Source: Dryocola sp. LX212 (GTDB lineage Bacteria; Pseudomonadota; Gammaproteobacteria; Enterobacterales; Enterobacteriaceae). From it: DNA of 64,000 nucleotides. A program made the position numbers and the translations under genes. Where the stretch lies: NCBI GenBank assembly GCA_041504365.1, contig CP167917.1, positions 2,480,001 through 2,544,000 on the forward strand. The letters run 5' to 3'. The notes beneath the pieces were generated by a model. That model was given only the letters and a program-made list of their open reading frames with translations. It was not told the DNA's origin and did no database searches. Below are positions 52,028 through 60,845 of the stretch, one piece after another (within the stretch, counting starts at the first letter, position 1; each line of letters begins with the position of its first letter).

Positions 52028-52840
52028 TCAGGGTGCAGGCTGTCGCGCCACAACCTCCGCATACTCCCTGCGTTCAGGCTGGCTGAAGCCTGCGATAAAT
52101 AACGCCTCGCGCACCGCCTGACAGGCCGGGTCCGTAACCAGCCTGTGCAGCGCACTTCTCAGGGCAGCAAGAACTTCTGGCGTCGTTCGGGAAGAGGTGA
52201 TTAACGGCAGTCCCGGCGTCAGCGGCGTTTGCCCAATGACGATAAGATTTTCCAGCTCATCGGGCTCATGACGCATGAACAGTGCCCAGCTGACGCAGTC
52301 GATAGCGGCGAGATCCACTGAATCCTGCTGCAACGCCACCAGCGACTGTCGGTGGCTGCCGCTGAGGATAACGTCTGAAAAGAAACGGCCCCGGCGTGCA
52401 AGAGGTGCAACCGTGTTTTGCAGGGCGTTGAACCCGGACTGGGAGTCAGCAGAGTTGCAGACGGCTCGGCGGCCCAAGAAATCTTCGAGCGTGTTTTGCG
52501 CATCTTCAAGCCGGGCCACCATGAAGCTGCTGTAGCGGTATTCATCGCACCCCAACAGATGGTTAACCGCAGGCCAGCGCGTCGGGTGCCCGTGAATGAG
52601 CTCATGCTGCACGGACAAGTACCAGGTCGTAAACCAGATCAGCAGCAGCGTTGCCGGCAGCAGCGTTGCCGGCAGCAGCCCGAGCGCCTGCCAGTTCGCC
52701 AGCGTCAGGAACCAGCCGCCGTAAACCGTGGCGATTAACAGCCAGGTCGGCAGTTCGCTGCGCCATAGCCAGCCGCATGCAAGCGTATGTACGACCTCCC
52801 TCTGCTGCCCGTCCAGCCAGGCTGCCTTATGTCCGCCCAT
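52028..52840 (-). CDS. In-frame chimera: truncated fatty-acid desaturase N-terminus joined to truncated PhnD-like binding domain
   Basis: This 270-residue open frame has two unrelated parts. Residues 1-97 look like the start of a membrane fatty-acid desaturase: two hydrophobic segments and the first histidine box, HELIHGHPTRW (His79, 83, 85). The desaturase stops just after VNHLLG, before histidine boxes 2 and 3. From about residue 98 (base 52549) the sequence is the C-terminal half of a PhnD/SsuA-type substrate-binding protein (YRYSSFMVARLED, SGFNALQNTVAPLARRGRFF, GSHRQSLVALQQDSVDLAAIDC), without its N-terminal lobe or signal peptide. A deletion probably fused two genes in frame. Neither activity should survive, so it is probably a pseudogene despite the open frame. 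Confidence 0.75.
   Translation of the reverse strand: MGGHKAAWLDGQQREVVHTLACGWLWRSELPTWLLIATVYGGWFLTLANWQALGLLPATLLPATLLLIWFTTWYLSVQHELIHGHPTRWPAVNHLLGCDEYRYSSFMVARLEDAQNTLEDFLGRRAVCNSADSQSGFNALQNTVAPLARRGRFFSDVILSGSHRQSLVALQQDSVDLAAIDCVSWALFMRHEPDELENLIVIGQTPLTPGLPLITSSRTTPEVLAALRSALHRLVTDPACQAVREALFIAGFSQPERREYAEVVARQPAP
52643..52679. repeat. 15-bp tandem duplication in the desaturase part of the chimera
   Basis: The unit CAGCAGCGTTGCCGG occurs twice in tandem and then partly a third time. It duplicates five residues in a predicted membrane segment (LPATLLPATLL), a slippage-type change consistent with relaxed selection. Confidence 0.85.
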
Positions 52841-52985
52841 AATTCTGTTTCTCCGCCGCTTTCCAAACGCTTTATGTTGTTGAAGATGTGAGATAAATGC
52901 CGCGGAGACAACGAATAAGATCGGCTAACCATTGCCGAAAATTAGCTATCCGCTGCGTAAAAGGCCGCCCTTACCGATCTTGATT

Positions 52986-53031
52986 TTGAGCAACCGCTCA
53001 AGTACCCTGCCAGACTTGAGCGGTTGCTCAA
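52986..53031. promoter_or_regulatory. Twin palindromic operators upstream of the DHA2 exporter
   Basis: TTGAGC-AACC-GCTCAA and TTGAGC-GGTT-GCTCAA are each near-perfect dyads. The extended 17-bp arms (52986-53002 and 53015-53031) are also perfect inverted copies of each other around a 12-bp spacer. Centre-to-centre distance is 29 bp, near three helical turns. The form fits a TetR-type repressor. No repressor gene is adjacent. Confidence 0.75.
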
Positions 53032-53067
53032 ACAATAATTTCCCCTTTTGCTTACCGAGGCTTTTTT

Positions 53068-54567
53068 ATGTTCGTCCAAAATCGCTGGCTAATCCTGGCG
53101 ATCGTTACCAGCACGCTTTTTTTGATCATCATCGACATGACCGTCCTGTATACGGCTCTGCCGCGCCTCACCCAGGCGCTGGACGCCACCTCGTCTGAAA
53201 AACTGTGGATCGTGAATGCCTATCCGCTGGTCGTTGCCGGGCTGCTGCCGGGAGCGGGTATGCTGAGCGACCGCTTCGGCCATAAGCGGATGTTTATGTC
53301 CGGTCTGCCCGTATTCGCGCTGGCATCGCTTTGCGCCGCCTGGTCCCCGACGGCAGAACTGCTGATCGCCTCGCGGGTCTTTCTGGCTCTTGGGGCAACC
53401 ATGATGATGCCCGCCACGCTGGCGATTGTGCGCCAGGTCTTTACTGATGAGCGTGAGAGAGCGCTGGCCATCGGTATCTGGGCGGCGGTTGCCTCCGCAG
53501 CCGCGGCGCTCGGCCCCGTCATTGGCGGCGTTCTGCTTGAGTATTTCTGGTGGGGATCTGTATTTCTTATCAACGTTCCCATCGTTCTGACGGTCATGCC
53601 ATTTGCCTGGCTACTCATTCCCCGCAGCAGGGGAAACGCAGAACGCCCGCTGGACGTTGTGGGCTCGCTACTTATCATGGCCGGGCTGGTTGGCGTAATT
53701 TACGCGCTGAAAGAGCTGAGCAAGCTCGATGCTTCCCTGCCGACCATGGCAGGCTCCGCCATTGCGGGCGTGATATTCCTTGGGCTGTTTGTCCGGCGAC
53801 AGCAACGGTCTGCCCAGCCGATGATTGATTTTTCGCTGTTCCGCAATCGCCAGTTTACCAGCGGCGTGTGCGTGGCCGTCGTCTCGATGATCGCTCTGAC
53901 CGGCGTTGAGCTGGTGCTGACCCAGCGGTTGCAGCTGGTGCTTGGCCTGACGCCGCTGATGGCGGGCCTGACGATTTTGCCGATCTCCATTGCCAGCGCC
54001 CTGGCCTCTCCGCTGGCCGGTCTGCTGCTGCCCCGTACCGGCGGCTCAGCCCTGATGCGGGGCGGATTATTGCTCACGGCGGCAGGGATGCTGAGTCTGA
54101 TTCTGCTGGCTGAGAACGGGTATGCCGTACAGCTTATCGCATTGTTTATTATCGGCTTTGGCCTGGGCGCGACCGTCACCGCAGCCTCCACCTCCATCAT
54201 GCTCAATGCACCTGAAGGAAAGGCAGGCATGGTTGCCGCCATTGAGGATGTCGCCTGGGAGATGGGCGGCGTGCTGGGCGTAACGCTGCTCGGTGGCATC
54301 ATGACCGCGGTCTACAGCGCGTCGCTGACCCTGCCCGTCGGGCTGGTGAGCGACAGTACAGCCTACGACAGCCTTGATGAAGCCTTGCGCATTGCCGCAA
54401 ATCTTAGCCAGCCGAAAGCAGCACAGCTGGCTGAACTTGCTCGTGGGGCGTTTGAACACGCGTATTTCGTGGTGATGGTTTGCGCAGCGGCATTCATGGC
54501 GGCGGGATTTGTGCTGGTAAAGCTGTTGTCCGGCAAGGGCCTGCGGGGAATGCTCAGGCACCAGTAA
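53068..54567 (+). CDS. DHA2-family (14-TM) MFS efflux pump, SmvA-like
   Basis: This 499-residue protein has about 14 hydrophobic segments. It carries the DHA2 motifs IIIDMTVLYTALPRLTQAL in helix 1, GMLSDRFGHKRMFMSG in the helix 2-3 loop and LGPVIGGVLLEYFWWGSVFLINVPI (motif C region). It is related to SmvA-type pumps for quaternary ammonium compounds, dyes and antiseptics; the substrate here is inferred. GAGG lies before the ATG. Twin operators upstream suggest tight repression, but the usual adjacent TetR gene (as smvR next to smvA in Klebsiella) is missing. Confidence 0.88.
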   Translation: MFVQNRWLILAIVTSTLFLIIIDMTVLYTALPRLTQALDATSSEKLWIVNAYPLVVAGLLPGAGMLSDRFGHKRMFMSGLPVFALASLCAAWSPTAELLIASRVFLALGATMMMPATLAIVRQVFTDERERALAIGIWAAVASAAAALGPVIGGVLLEYFWWGSVFLINVPIVLTVMPFAWLLIPRSRGNAERPLDVVGSLLIMAGLVGVIYALKELSKLDASLPTMAGSAIAGVIFLGLFVRRQQRSAQPMIDFSLFRNRQFTSGVCVAVVSMIALTGVELVLTQRLQLVLGLTPLMAGLTILPISIASALASPLAGLLLPRTGGSALMRGGLLLTAAGMLSLILLAENGYAVQLIALFIIGFGLGATVTAASTSIMLNAPEGKAGMVAAIEDVAWEMGGVLGVTLLGGIMTAVYSASLTLPVGLVSDSTAYDSLDEALRIAANLSQPKAAQLAELARGAFEHAYFVVMVCAAAFMAAGFVLVKLLSGKGLRGMLRHQ

Positions 54568-55102
54568 GGCGACCAAACGGTCGCCGCCGCCAACGGCGGG
54601 CGCGGGTAATTGGTTTTCGGCACTGTAAACGTCTGAAAGGTCGTGAATGAGGCGGACCTCAAGGGTTTAATGTTCGTACGACATTCTTCTTTTTCTGGCA
54701 CACGTTAATACACAATGCTCGCCTCGCTTATAGCGATATAAATCTCGGAACATTTTTTTGAAAGTGTAATTCCAGCCAAACAAAAAACCCGAACAATATG
54801 TTTTTCATTAAAAAACTGCCGCAGCAAAAACACAGCAACTTATTGTAATTATTGAATATATCAAGAATATACTGGAATAACACTTAAATAGACCCTGCGA
54901 CTGGCAAACTACGGATTTGCAATTTTATAATCGTTACCCCATGCGCTTTATCAGTGCGAAATAAAAATCGCGCACATGGAAATAGAAAAATCATACTTGC
55001 AGCGACTATACTTTTTAAAATAGGGGCTTACGCCCCACTGAAAGTAAAAATCGAACCGTGATGAATCAGGATAAGCTTTGTCTGTTTCTCTGGAGGCACC
55101 AA
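54568..55102. other. 535-bp AT-rich gene-free region between the DHA2 exporter and the CinA-like gene
   Basis: It starts with a 7-bp hairpin (GGCGACC/GGTCGCC, 54568-54585) without a T run. It contains element B (54721-54758), then a strongly AT-rich stretch. A sigmaS-type -10 (CTATACT at 55006-55012) and a small leader hairpin (GGGGC/GCCCC, 55023-55036) lie just before the CinA-like gene. A minus-strand frame from 54701 overlaps the exporter gene and is not convincing. The region looks like decayed DNA with one surviving promoter. Confidence 0.5.
54721..54758. promoter_or_regulatory. 38-bp element B, copy of the treZ promoter element
   Basis: It is aligned without gaps to 48181-48218 with 31 of 38 identical bases and the same orientation. 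Read on the minus strand it points toward the DHA2 gene's 3' end, where no convincing gene starts. It may be an orphan promoter left after a deletion, or a regulator binding site. Confidence 0.5.
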
Positions 55103-55603
55103 ATGGTTGAACCATCCCATGCTATCGCCAAAGCGCTGGGTGAATTACTGATCGACAGAAATCTTTCCCTCGCTACCGCCGAGTCCTGCACGGGCGGGCT
55201 GGTTGCTACAACTCTTTGCGCGGCGCCCGACACGCCGAAATTTTATGCGGGCGGCTATATAGTCTTTAACGATGAGGCAAAAAGCACCCTGCTGGGCGTT
55301 AAAAGAGAAACGTTAAGCCGTCACACCGCGGTAAGCAGCGAAGCGGTGCAGCAGATGGCTGCGGGGGCCATGGCCCATGCCAAAGCAGATGTTAGTATTG
55401 CTATCAGCGGCTATGCCGGTCCTGAGGGCGGAGAAGACGGAACCCCGGCAGGAACGGTGTGGTTTGCCTGGCAGCTTTCCAGTCAGCAAGCCCTGGTAAA
55501 ATGTGAGCATTTCAGCGGCGATGCTGAGTCGGTTATCAGGCAGGCGGCCGATTATGCGCTTGCCGGCACGCTATTATTAGTGGGAAATCAAAATCAAAAG
55601 TGA
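55103..55603 (+). CDS. CinA C-terminal/PncC-family protein (YdeJ-like)
   Basis: This 166-residue protein is a stand-alone CinA C-terminal domain, the family of nicotinamide-nucleotide amidases such as PncC. It has TAESCTGGLVATTL near residue 28 and SIAISGYAGPEGGEDGTPAGTVWFAW in the second half. The wording is closer to E. coli YdeJ, a poorly understood paralogue, than to PncC, so enzymatic activity is uncertain. GGAGG lies six bases before the ATG at 55103, which is why a start 15 codons upstream is rejected. A sigmaS-type -10 upstream suggests stationary-phase expression. Confidence 0.85.
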   Translation: MVEPSHAIAKALGELLIDRNLSLATAESCTGGLVATTLCAAPDTPKFYAGGYIVFNDEAKSTLLGVKRETLSRHTAVSSEAVQQMAAGAMAHAKADVSIAISGYAGPEGGEDGTPAGTVWFAWQLSSQQALVKCEHFSGDAESVIRQAADYALAGTLLLVGNQNQK

Positions 55604-56012
55604 AACAATGAAGTCTTTACGGCACCCCGGTTCAGCGAGCCATTCTGGTACCGCGTTGTTCGAGGCTAACCTCTTAATACTCCCATAACGCGCCAGCAAC
55701 AGTCGGCGAAAGATCGTACAACCCGCCCCCTGAAACAGCGTTTTTAATTCCTTTCCTGCCCGCTTGCCCCTATAATACGCGGGTTCCTAACTTGAATGGT
55801 TTCAGCGCATTGGACTGCCTTTATAATACACAAAATTACACTTTTCCCCGGCAGGCTGAACCGCAAGCACACTTTCCTCTGCACGCTTTATTTCTGTCAC
55901 CTATCCTTACCAGGTGTCGCTACAACTTTATCAGCTTCAATTTCCGCTCCGGCGGCAGCGTCCACCGGAATCAGGTTTTAACAATCCTTCTCAACTTACA
56001 GATAAGACTGTC
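55604..56012. other. 409-bp region upstream of pykF
   Basis: No gene is supported. The region holds the pykF promoter and Cra-like site near 55771-55804 and a leader of roughly 230 nt. Nothing else with clear symmetry or coding character was seen in the first 150 bp. Confidence 0.6.
55771..55804 (+). promoter_or_regulatory. pykF promoter -10 element and Cra (FruR)-like site
   Basis: TATAAT at 55771-55776 is followed by TGAATGGTTTCA at 55793-55804, matching the Cra consensus TGAAWCGNTTCA at all but one position. Cra binding just downstream of the start site represses pykF in E. coli, and the arrangement is the same here. Confidence 0.65.
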
Positions 56013-57425
56013 ATGAAAAAGACTAAAATTGTATGCACCATCGGTCCAAAAACCGAATCCGAAGAGATGCTGACCAAAATGCTCGACGCGGGCATGAACG
56101 TTATGCGTCTTAACTTCTCTCACGGTGACTATGAAGAGCACGGCCAGCGCATCAAGAACCTGCGTAACGTGGTTGCTAAAACCGGTAAGAAAGCAGCTAT
56201 CCTGCTGGACACCAAAGGTCCTGAAATCCGTACCATTAAGCTGGAAGGCGGTAATGACGTCTCCCTGAAAGCGGGCCAGACCTTCACCTTCACCACCGAC
56301 AAAACCGTTGTCGGCAACAGCGATATCGTTGCTGTTACCTATGAAGGCTTCACCAACGACCTGAGCGTGGGTAACACCGTGCTGGTTGACGATGGCCTAA
56401 TCGGGATGGAAGTCACCGCTATCGAAGGCAAAAACGTTGTTTGTAAAGTGCTGAACAACGGCGACCTGGGCGAAAATAAAGGCGTTAACCTGCCGGGCGT
56501 TTCCATCGCGCTGCCTGCGCTGGCTGAGAAAGACAAACAGGACCTGATCTTCGGCTGTGAGCAAGGCGTCGACTTCGTTGCGGCATCCTTTATCCGTAAG
56601 CGTTCTGACGTTGTTGAAATCCGTGAGCATTTAAAAGCCCACGGCGGCGAGAAGATCCAGATCATCTCCAAAATTGAAAACCAGGAAGGCCTGAACAACT
56701 TCGACGAAATCCTCGAAGCTTCTGACGGCATCATGGTTGCACGTGGTGACCTGGGCGTTGAAATCCCGGTTGAAGAAGTTATCTTCGCGCAGAAGATGAT
56801 GATCGAGAAATGCGTACGCGCTCGCAAAGTGGTAATCACCGCGACACAGATGCTGGACTCCATGATCAAAAACCCACGCCCTACCCGTGCGGAAGCTGGT
56901 GACGTTGCTAACGCCATCATCGACGGCACCGATGCGGTTATGCTGTCCGGCGAATCCGCAAAAGGTAAATACCCGCTGGAAGCTGTGACCATCATGGCAA
57001 CCATCTGCGAACGTACCGACCGCGTGATGACCAGCCGTCTGGATAACAACCAGGACAGCCGTAAACTGCGCATCACCGAAGCTGTATGCCGCGGTGCGGT
57101 AGAAACTGCTGAGAAACTGGAGGCGCCTCTGATTGTTGTGGCAACCCAGGGCGGTAAATCTGCTAAAGCCGTGCGTAAATACTTCCCGAACGCAACCATC
57201 CTTGCCCTGACCACCAACGAAGTCACCGCTCGTCAGCTCGTGCTGAGTAAAGGCGTGGTGCCACAGCTGGTGAAAGAAATCGCCTCTACCGATGATTTCT
57301 ACCGTCTGGGCAAAGATGTGGCGCTGGAAAGTGGTCTGGCTCGTAAAGGCGACATCGTGGTGATGGTTTCCGGCGCGCTGGTTCCGAGTGGCACCACCAA
57401 CACGGCATCCGTTCACGTTCTGTAA
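56013..57425 (+). CDS. pykF: Pyruvate kinase I
   Basis: PykF converts phosphoenolpyruvate and ADP to pyruvate and ATP; the type I enzyme is activated by fructose 1,6-bisphosphate. From the ATG at 56013 it is 470 residues, as in E. coli, starting [20 protein letters not shown]. Active-site blocks include [26 protein letters not shown] (catalytic Lys and Glu) and [17 protein letters not shown]-terminal allosteric domain ends [11 protein letters not shown]. The frame extends 33 codons upstream but without family support. A strong terminator follows. Confidence 0.98.
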   Translation: MKKTKIVCTIGPKTESEEMLTKMLDAGMNVMRLNFSHGDYEEHGQRIKNLRNVVAKTGKKAAILLDTKGPEIRTIKLEGGNDVSLKAGQTFTFTTDKTVVGNSDIVAVTYEGFTNDLSVGNTVLVDDGLIGMEVTAIEGKNVVCKVLNNGDLGENKGVNLPGVSIALPALAEKDKQDLIFGCEQGVDFVAASFIRKRSDVVEIREHLKAHGGEKIQIISKIENQEGLNNFDEILEASDGIMVARGDLGVEIPVEEVIFAQKMMIEKCVRARKVVITATQMLDSMIKNPRPTRAEAGDVANAIIDGTDAVMLSGESAKGKYPLEAVTIMATICERTDRVMTSRLDNNQDSRKLRITEAVCRGAVETAEKLEAPLIVVATQGGKSAKAVRKYFPNATILALTTNEVTARQLVLSKGVVPQLVKEIASTDDFYRLGKDVALESGLARKGDIVVMVSGALVPSGTTNTASVHVL

Positions 57426-57454
57426 TTAACAACGTTGCGAACGAATATTTTGTT

Positions 57455-57482
57455 AAAAAGCGCCTGCGGGCGCTTTTTTTAT
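57455..57482 (+). terminator. Rho-independent terminator of pykF
   Basis: AAAAAGCGCC/GGCGCTTTTT (10-bp stem, TGCG loop) is followed by a T run. Confidence 0.93.
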
Positions 57483-57660
57483 TGCGGCTTTAGCTAAAAA
57501 TAATAAAAAAGCAAATCGGCCTGAGCTATTTAAGCGCGATTTTATTAAGACGAATCCGATGAAAGTCCCCTGTTTTCGCTGTTTTTTTTAATTTTTCTTC
57601 CCGGTTCGATGCTTCTTTGAGCGAACGATCAAATTTAAGTGCTTTCTCATCAAAAATTTA

Positions 57661-57689
57661 TTCTCAACTCAAAAAAGTTTGTGTAATAC
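57661..57689 (+). promoter_or_regulatory. lpp promoter
   Basis: TTCTCA (57661-57666), a 17-bp spacer and TAATAC (57684-57689) match the strong E. coli lpp promoter almost base for base, including the following TTGTAGCGCTACATGGAG leader. AT-rich DNA lies upstream, as at other strong promoters. Confidence 0.85.
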
Positions 57690-57722
57690 TTGTAGCGCTA
57701 CATGGAGATTAACTCAATCTAG

Positions 57723-57971
<249 letters not shown>

Positions 57972-57984
57972 GAGTACCTGTAAT

Positions 57985-58016
57985 AAAAATGGCGCACATT
58001 GTGCGCCATTTTTTTT
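57985..58016 (+). terminator. Rho-independent terminator of lpp
   Basis: ATGGCGCAC/GTGCGCCAT (9-bp stem, ATT loop) is flanked by A and T runs. The A run upstream means it could also act on the convergent ldtE transcript. Confidence 0.95.
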
Positions 58017-58047
58017 GCCTCAATCATATCTCTCCTGAATACCTCCC

Positions 58048-59094
58048 CTAACGCATCACCACGCTGCTTTGGCCACTGAGAGCGTTTGTCGCCTGTGTCG
58101 TTGGCGCTGCCCCAGGGGCCGCTCTGACGCTCTGTATAGGGGTAATGTTCACTGGCTGTGACGGAACACCCTGCTGCGCGTTAACCAGCACCGGATAGCC
58201 CGCCCTTCTTACCATAGCGCTTTCCACCTGCGCTCTGTCGCTTAGGGAGTTGTCGATAAACGTCCCAAAAGACGCTGATATCGCGATGGGAACGGTCTGC
58301 GGATTCTCCCAGTCGTTGCGGGACAGCGGCTGATGGACCTCTACATAACGCCTGCCGTCCGGCTCGGTAGTATATTTCACAGGTTCATTAATGATCTCCA
58401 CCCGCGTTCCCCACGCCACCTGGCTGAACAGCGCCTTAATATCCGGCGCCCTCATGCGCATGCAGCCGGAACTGACACGCAGTCCGATACTGTTGCGGGC
58501 ATTGGTGCCATGAATGAGATATTCGCCGCCGCCTTTCTCCAGCCGCAGCGCATACCGGCCCAGCGGATTGTTCGGCCCGGCCGGAACTACCGCAGGCAGC
58601 GTAATCCCCTGCGCCTTCGAGCGCGCCCGAATGTTCGCCGTTGGGGTCCAGGTCGGGTTAGGGATTTTTTGGCTGATTCGTGTCACCATCACCGGCGTCT
58701 CGCGCCCAAGCTGCCCGATACCCAGCGGATAAACCTCAACGCGGTTTTGTCCCGGCGGATAATAATAGAGTCGCAGCTCGGCAAGATTGATGACGATGCC
58801 CTCGCGCGGGGTATCCGGCAGAATCATTTGCGATGGAATAACTAATTCACTGCCCGCTTTCGGCAAAAAAGGATCGACCGTGTTGTTGGCCTCAAGTAAT
58901 AACAGCACGCCGGTGTTGTATTTTGCCGCCACGGCTTCCAGATTTTTTCCGTCGCCGGGGACAAGATATGTCTGATTTTCGCCAATTATCCGGCTGCCCG
59001 GAGGCGGTAATAAATAATCAACCGCCCACGCCGACTGGCCTGCAGCCAGAGCGCTGAGAAAAACGAGAGTTATTTTAGAGAACGCGCATTTCAT
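58048..59094 (-). CDS. ldtE: L,D-transpeptidase LdtE (YnhG)
   Basis: LdtE is a periplasmic YkuD-type L,D-transpeptidase that forms 3-3 crosslinks between mDAP residues in peptidoglycan. The 348-residue precursor has a signal peptide (cleavage near AWA-VDYLLP, residue 25) and a LysM-like segment (about 42-88). The catalytic domain has [23 protein letters not shown], with the nucleophilic cysteine in SSGC. A Gln/Ala/Pro-rich tail makes it slightly longer than E. coli LdtE (334 residues). AGGAA precedes the ATG. Confidence 0.95.
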   Translation of the reverse strand: MKCAFSKITLVFLSALAAGQSAWAVDYLLPPPGSRIIGENQTYLVPGDGKNLEAVAAKYNTGVLLLLEANNTVDPFLPKAGSELVIPSQMILPDTPREGIVINLAELRLYYYPPGQNRVEVYPLGIGQLGRETPVMVTRISQKIPNPTWTPTANIRARSKAQGITLPAVVPAGPNNPLGRYALRLEKGGGEYLIHGTNARNSIGLRVSSGCMRMRAPDIKALFSQVAWGTRVEIINEPVKYTTEPDGRRYVEVHQPLSRNDWENPQTVPIAISASFGTFIDNSLSDRAQVESAMVRRAGYPVLVNAQQGVPSQPVNITPIQSVRAAPGAAPTTQATNALSGQSSVVMR

Positions 59095-59194
59095 ATTGTA
59101 TTCCTGTATTCACCGGCGAGCGCCGGAATGCTGAAGACCAGCGAGGCAATAAAAATCACCTCGCGTTAACAGGATGAAAGCTTGTTCTGTTAGT

Positions 59195-59611
59195 TTAGCT
59201 AAGATTGGCGGCTTTGGTGCGGATAGAGCGGATCATCGCCTCGAGGCCCTGGGAGCGGGACGGCGTAAGATGCTGGGCAAGCGCTAGTTTCTCAAACCAG
59301 GGGCGCACGTCAAAAGCGAGAATATCCTGCGCCGTCATCTGGTGATAAAGAATAAAGACGACGGCTATCAGCCCTTTGACGATAGCCGCATCGCTGTCCC
59401 CCGCAAGCGTTATCACGCCGTCCGGCTGCTGCTCCATCACAATCCATACCTGACTCTGGCAGCCCTGAATGATATTGGCAGGCGCATGCTGTTCCGGCGC
59501 AAGCTCGGGCAGCCGCCCGCCCAGCTCGATGATATACAGATACTTCTCTTCCCAGTTCGCACAGCGGCTGAAGTTCTTCAGCAGTTTCTCTTTGTCTGGC
59601 AGCGTGGCCAT
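59195..59611 (-). CDS. sufE: Cysteine desulfuration protein SufE
   Basis: SufE accepts persulfide sulfur from SufS and hands it to the SufBCD scaffold. From the ATG at 59611 it is 138 residues, the E. coli length, starting [20 protein letters not shown]. The sulfur-accepting cysteine is Cys51 in [10 protein letters not shown]. It is the last gene of the suf operon, 13 bp after sufS. The frame is open 33 codons further upstream, inside sufS, and this extension is rejected on family length. Confidence 0.97.
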   Translation of the reverse strand: MATLPDKEKLLKNFSRCANWEEKYLYIIELGGRLPELAPEQHAPANIIQGCQSQVWIVMEQQPDGVITLAGDSDAAIVKGLIAVVFILYHQMTAQDILAFDVRPWFEKLALAQHLTPSRSQGLEAMIRSIRTKAANLS

Positions 59612-59624
59612 AGCGTTCTCCCTG

Positions 59625-60845
59625 TCAGCCCAACAGACGGTGGATGCGTTGCAGTCCGGCCACCAGCCTGTCCACTTCTTCTTCGGTGTTATACATCGCA
59701 AAGGAGGCACGGCACATCGCCGGCACCTGATAATGTGCCATCAGCGGCATTGCGCAGTGGTGCCCGGTTCTTACGGCAATGCCGTAGTTATCCAGGAAAC
59801 TACCCACATCGTACGCATGATGTTTGCCAAGGTTAAAGGCGATGACGCCAAGCCGACTGTCCGGCCCGTACACGGTCAGGTCCGGCACGGTTTTTAACGC
59901 CTGCTGGGCATAGCGCATCAGCATTTGTTCGTACTCGCCTATCTCCTGCAGCCCCAGGCTCTCTACGTAACGCAGCGCGGCGCCCAGGCCGATAATCCCT
60001 GCAGTGTTAGGTGTACCGGCCTCAAAACGCCAGGGCGCGGCGGCATACGTCGTGCCTTCGGTGAGGCTGACGGTGGCAATCATCGAGCCCCCCCCTTCCC
60101 ACGGCTGCATATCCTGCAAAATTTCTTCGCGGGCATAGAGGATACCGATACCGGTTGGCCCGTAGATTTTATGGCCCGAGAAGAGATAGAAATCGCAGCC
60201 TAAAGCCTGCACATCCACCGCGTGGTGCATAATGGCCTGCGCGCCGTCCACCAGCACCTTTACGCCCGCCTGATGGGCAGTGGCGATCATTTCGCGCACC
60301 GGATTTTCTGTACCCAGTACGTTCGAAACGTGGGTTATCGCCAGCAGTTTGGTTCGCTCGTCAATCAGCGACAAATACACGTCCAACGCTAAGGTGCCGT
60401 CTGCATTCAGCGGGATCACCCGCAGCGTGGCTCCCGTCTGTTCGCAAAGCATCTGCCACGGCACGATATTCGCGTGGTGCTCCATGGCGGAGATAATAAT
60501 GTTATCTCCGGCCTGGACGTTCGCCCGCCCCCAGCTGTTTGCCACCAGGTTAATGCCCTCGGTAGTGCCACGCACGAAGACAATCTCTTCCGGCACTTTT
60601 GCATTAACGAAGCTGGCAACCTGATTGCGGACGCTTTCCATGAGCTGCGTAGCTTCCGCGCTCAGCGTGTGTATACCGCGGTGCACCGCAGCATAGCCGT
60701 GGCTGTAGAAATCCAGCTCGGCGTTAATCACCGCCTGCGGTTTCTGGGCGCTGGCGGCGCTGTCGAGATAGACCAGCGGCTGGCCGTTAACCTCCCGGCT
60801 TAAAATAGGGAAATCGGCACGCACCTGGTCGATTGAAAAACTCAT
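59625..60845 (-). CDS. sufS: Cysteine desulfurase SufS
   Basis: SufS is a PLP-dependent group II cysteine desulfurase that mobilises sulfur for Fe-S cluster assembly under oxidative stress or iron limitation. The 406-residue length equals E. coli SufS. The PLP lysine lies in [11 protein letters not shown] (about Lys226) and the persulfide cysteine in [11 protein letters not shown] (about Cys364). The ATG overlaps the sufD stop (ATGA), indicating coupling within sufABCDSE. Confidence 0.97.
   Translation of the reverse strand: MSFSIDQVRADFPILSREVNGQPLVYLDSAASAQKPQAVINAELDFYSHGYAAVHRGIHTLSAEATQLMESVRNQVASFVNAKVPEEIVFVRGTTEGINLVANSWGRANVQAGDNIIISAMEHHANIVPWQMLCEQTGATLRVIPLNADGTLALDVYLSLIDERTKLLAITHVSNVLGTENPVREMIATAHQAGVKVLVDGAQAIMHHAVDVQALGCDFYLFSGHKIYGPTGIGILYAREEILQDMQPWEGGGSMIATVSLTEGTTYAAAPWRFEAGTPNTAGIIGLGAALRYVESLGLQEIGEYEQMLMRYAQQALKTVPDLTVYGPDSRLGVIAFNLGKHHAYDVGSFLDNYGIAVRTGHHCAMPLMAHYQVPAMCRASFAMYNTEEEVDRLVAGLQRIHRLLG

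Noticed and set aside
54363-54701. 112-codon minus-strand frame overlapping the 3' end of the DHA2 exporter
   Set aside because: It starts at GTG without a ribosome binding site, most of it is antisense to the exporter, and the composition is not protein-like. It was considered because element B points toward it.
55792-56016. Short plus-strand frames in the pykF leader
   Set aside because: They run through the Cra-like site and leader, have no ribosome binding site and show no conserved character.
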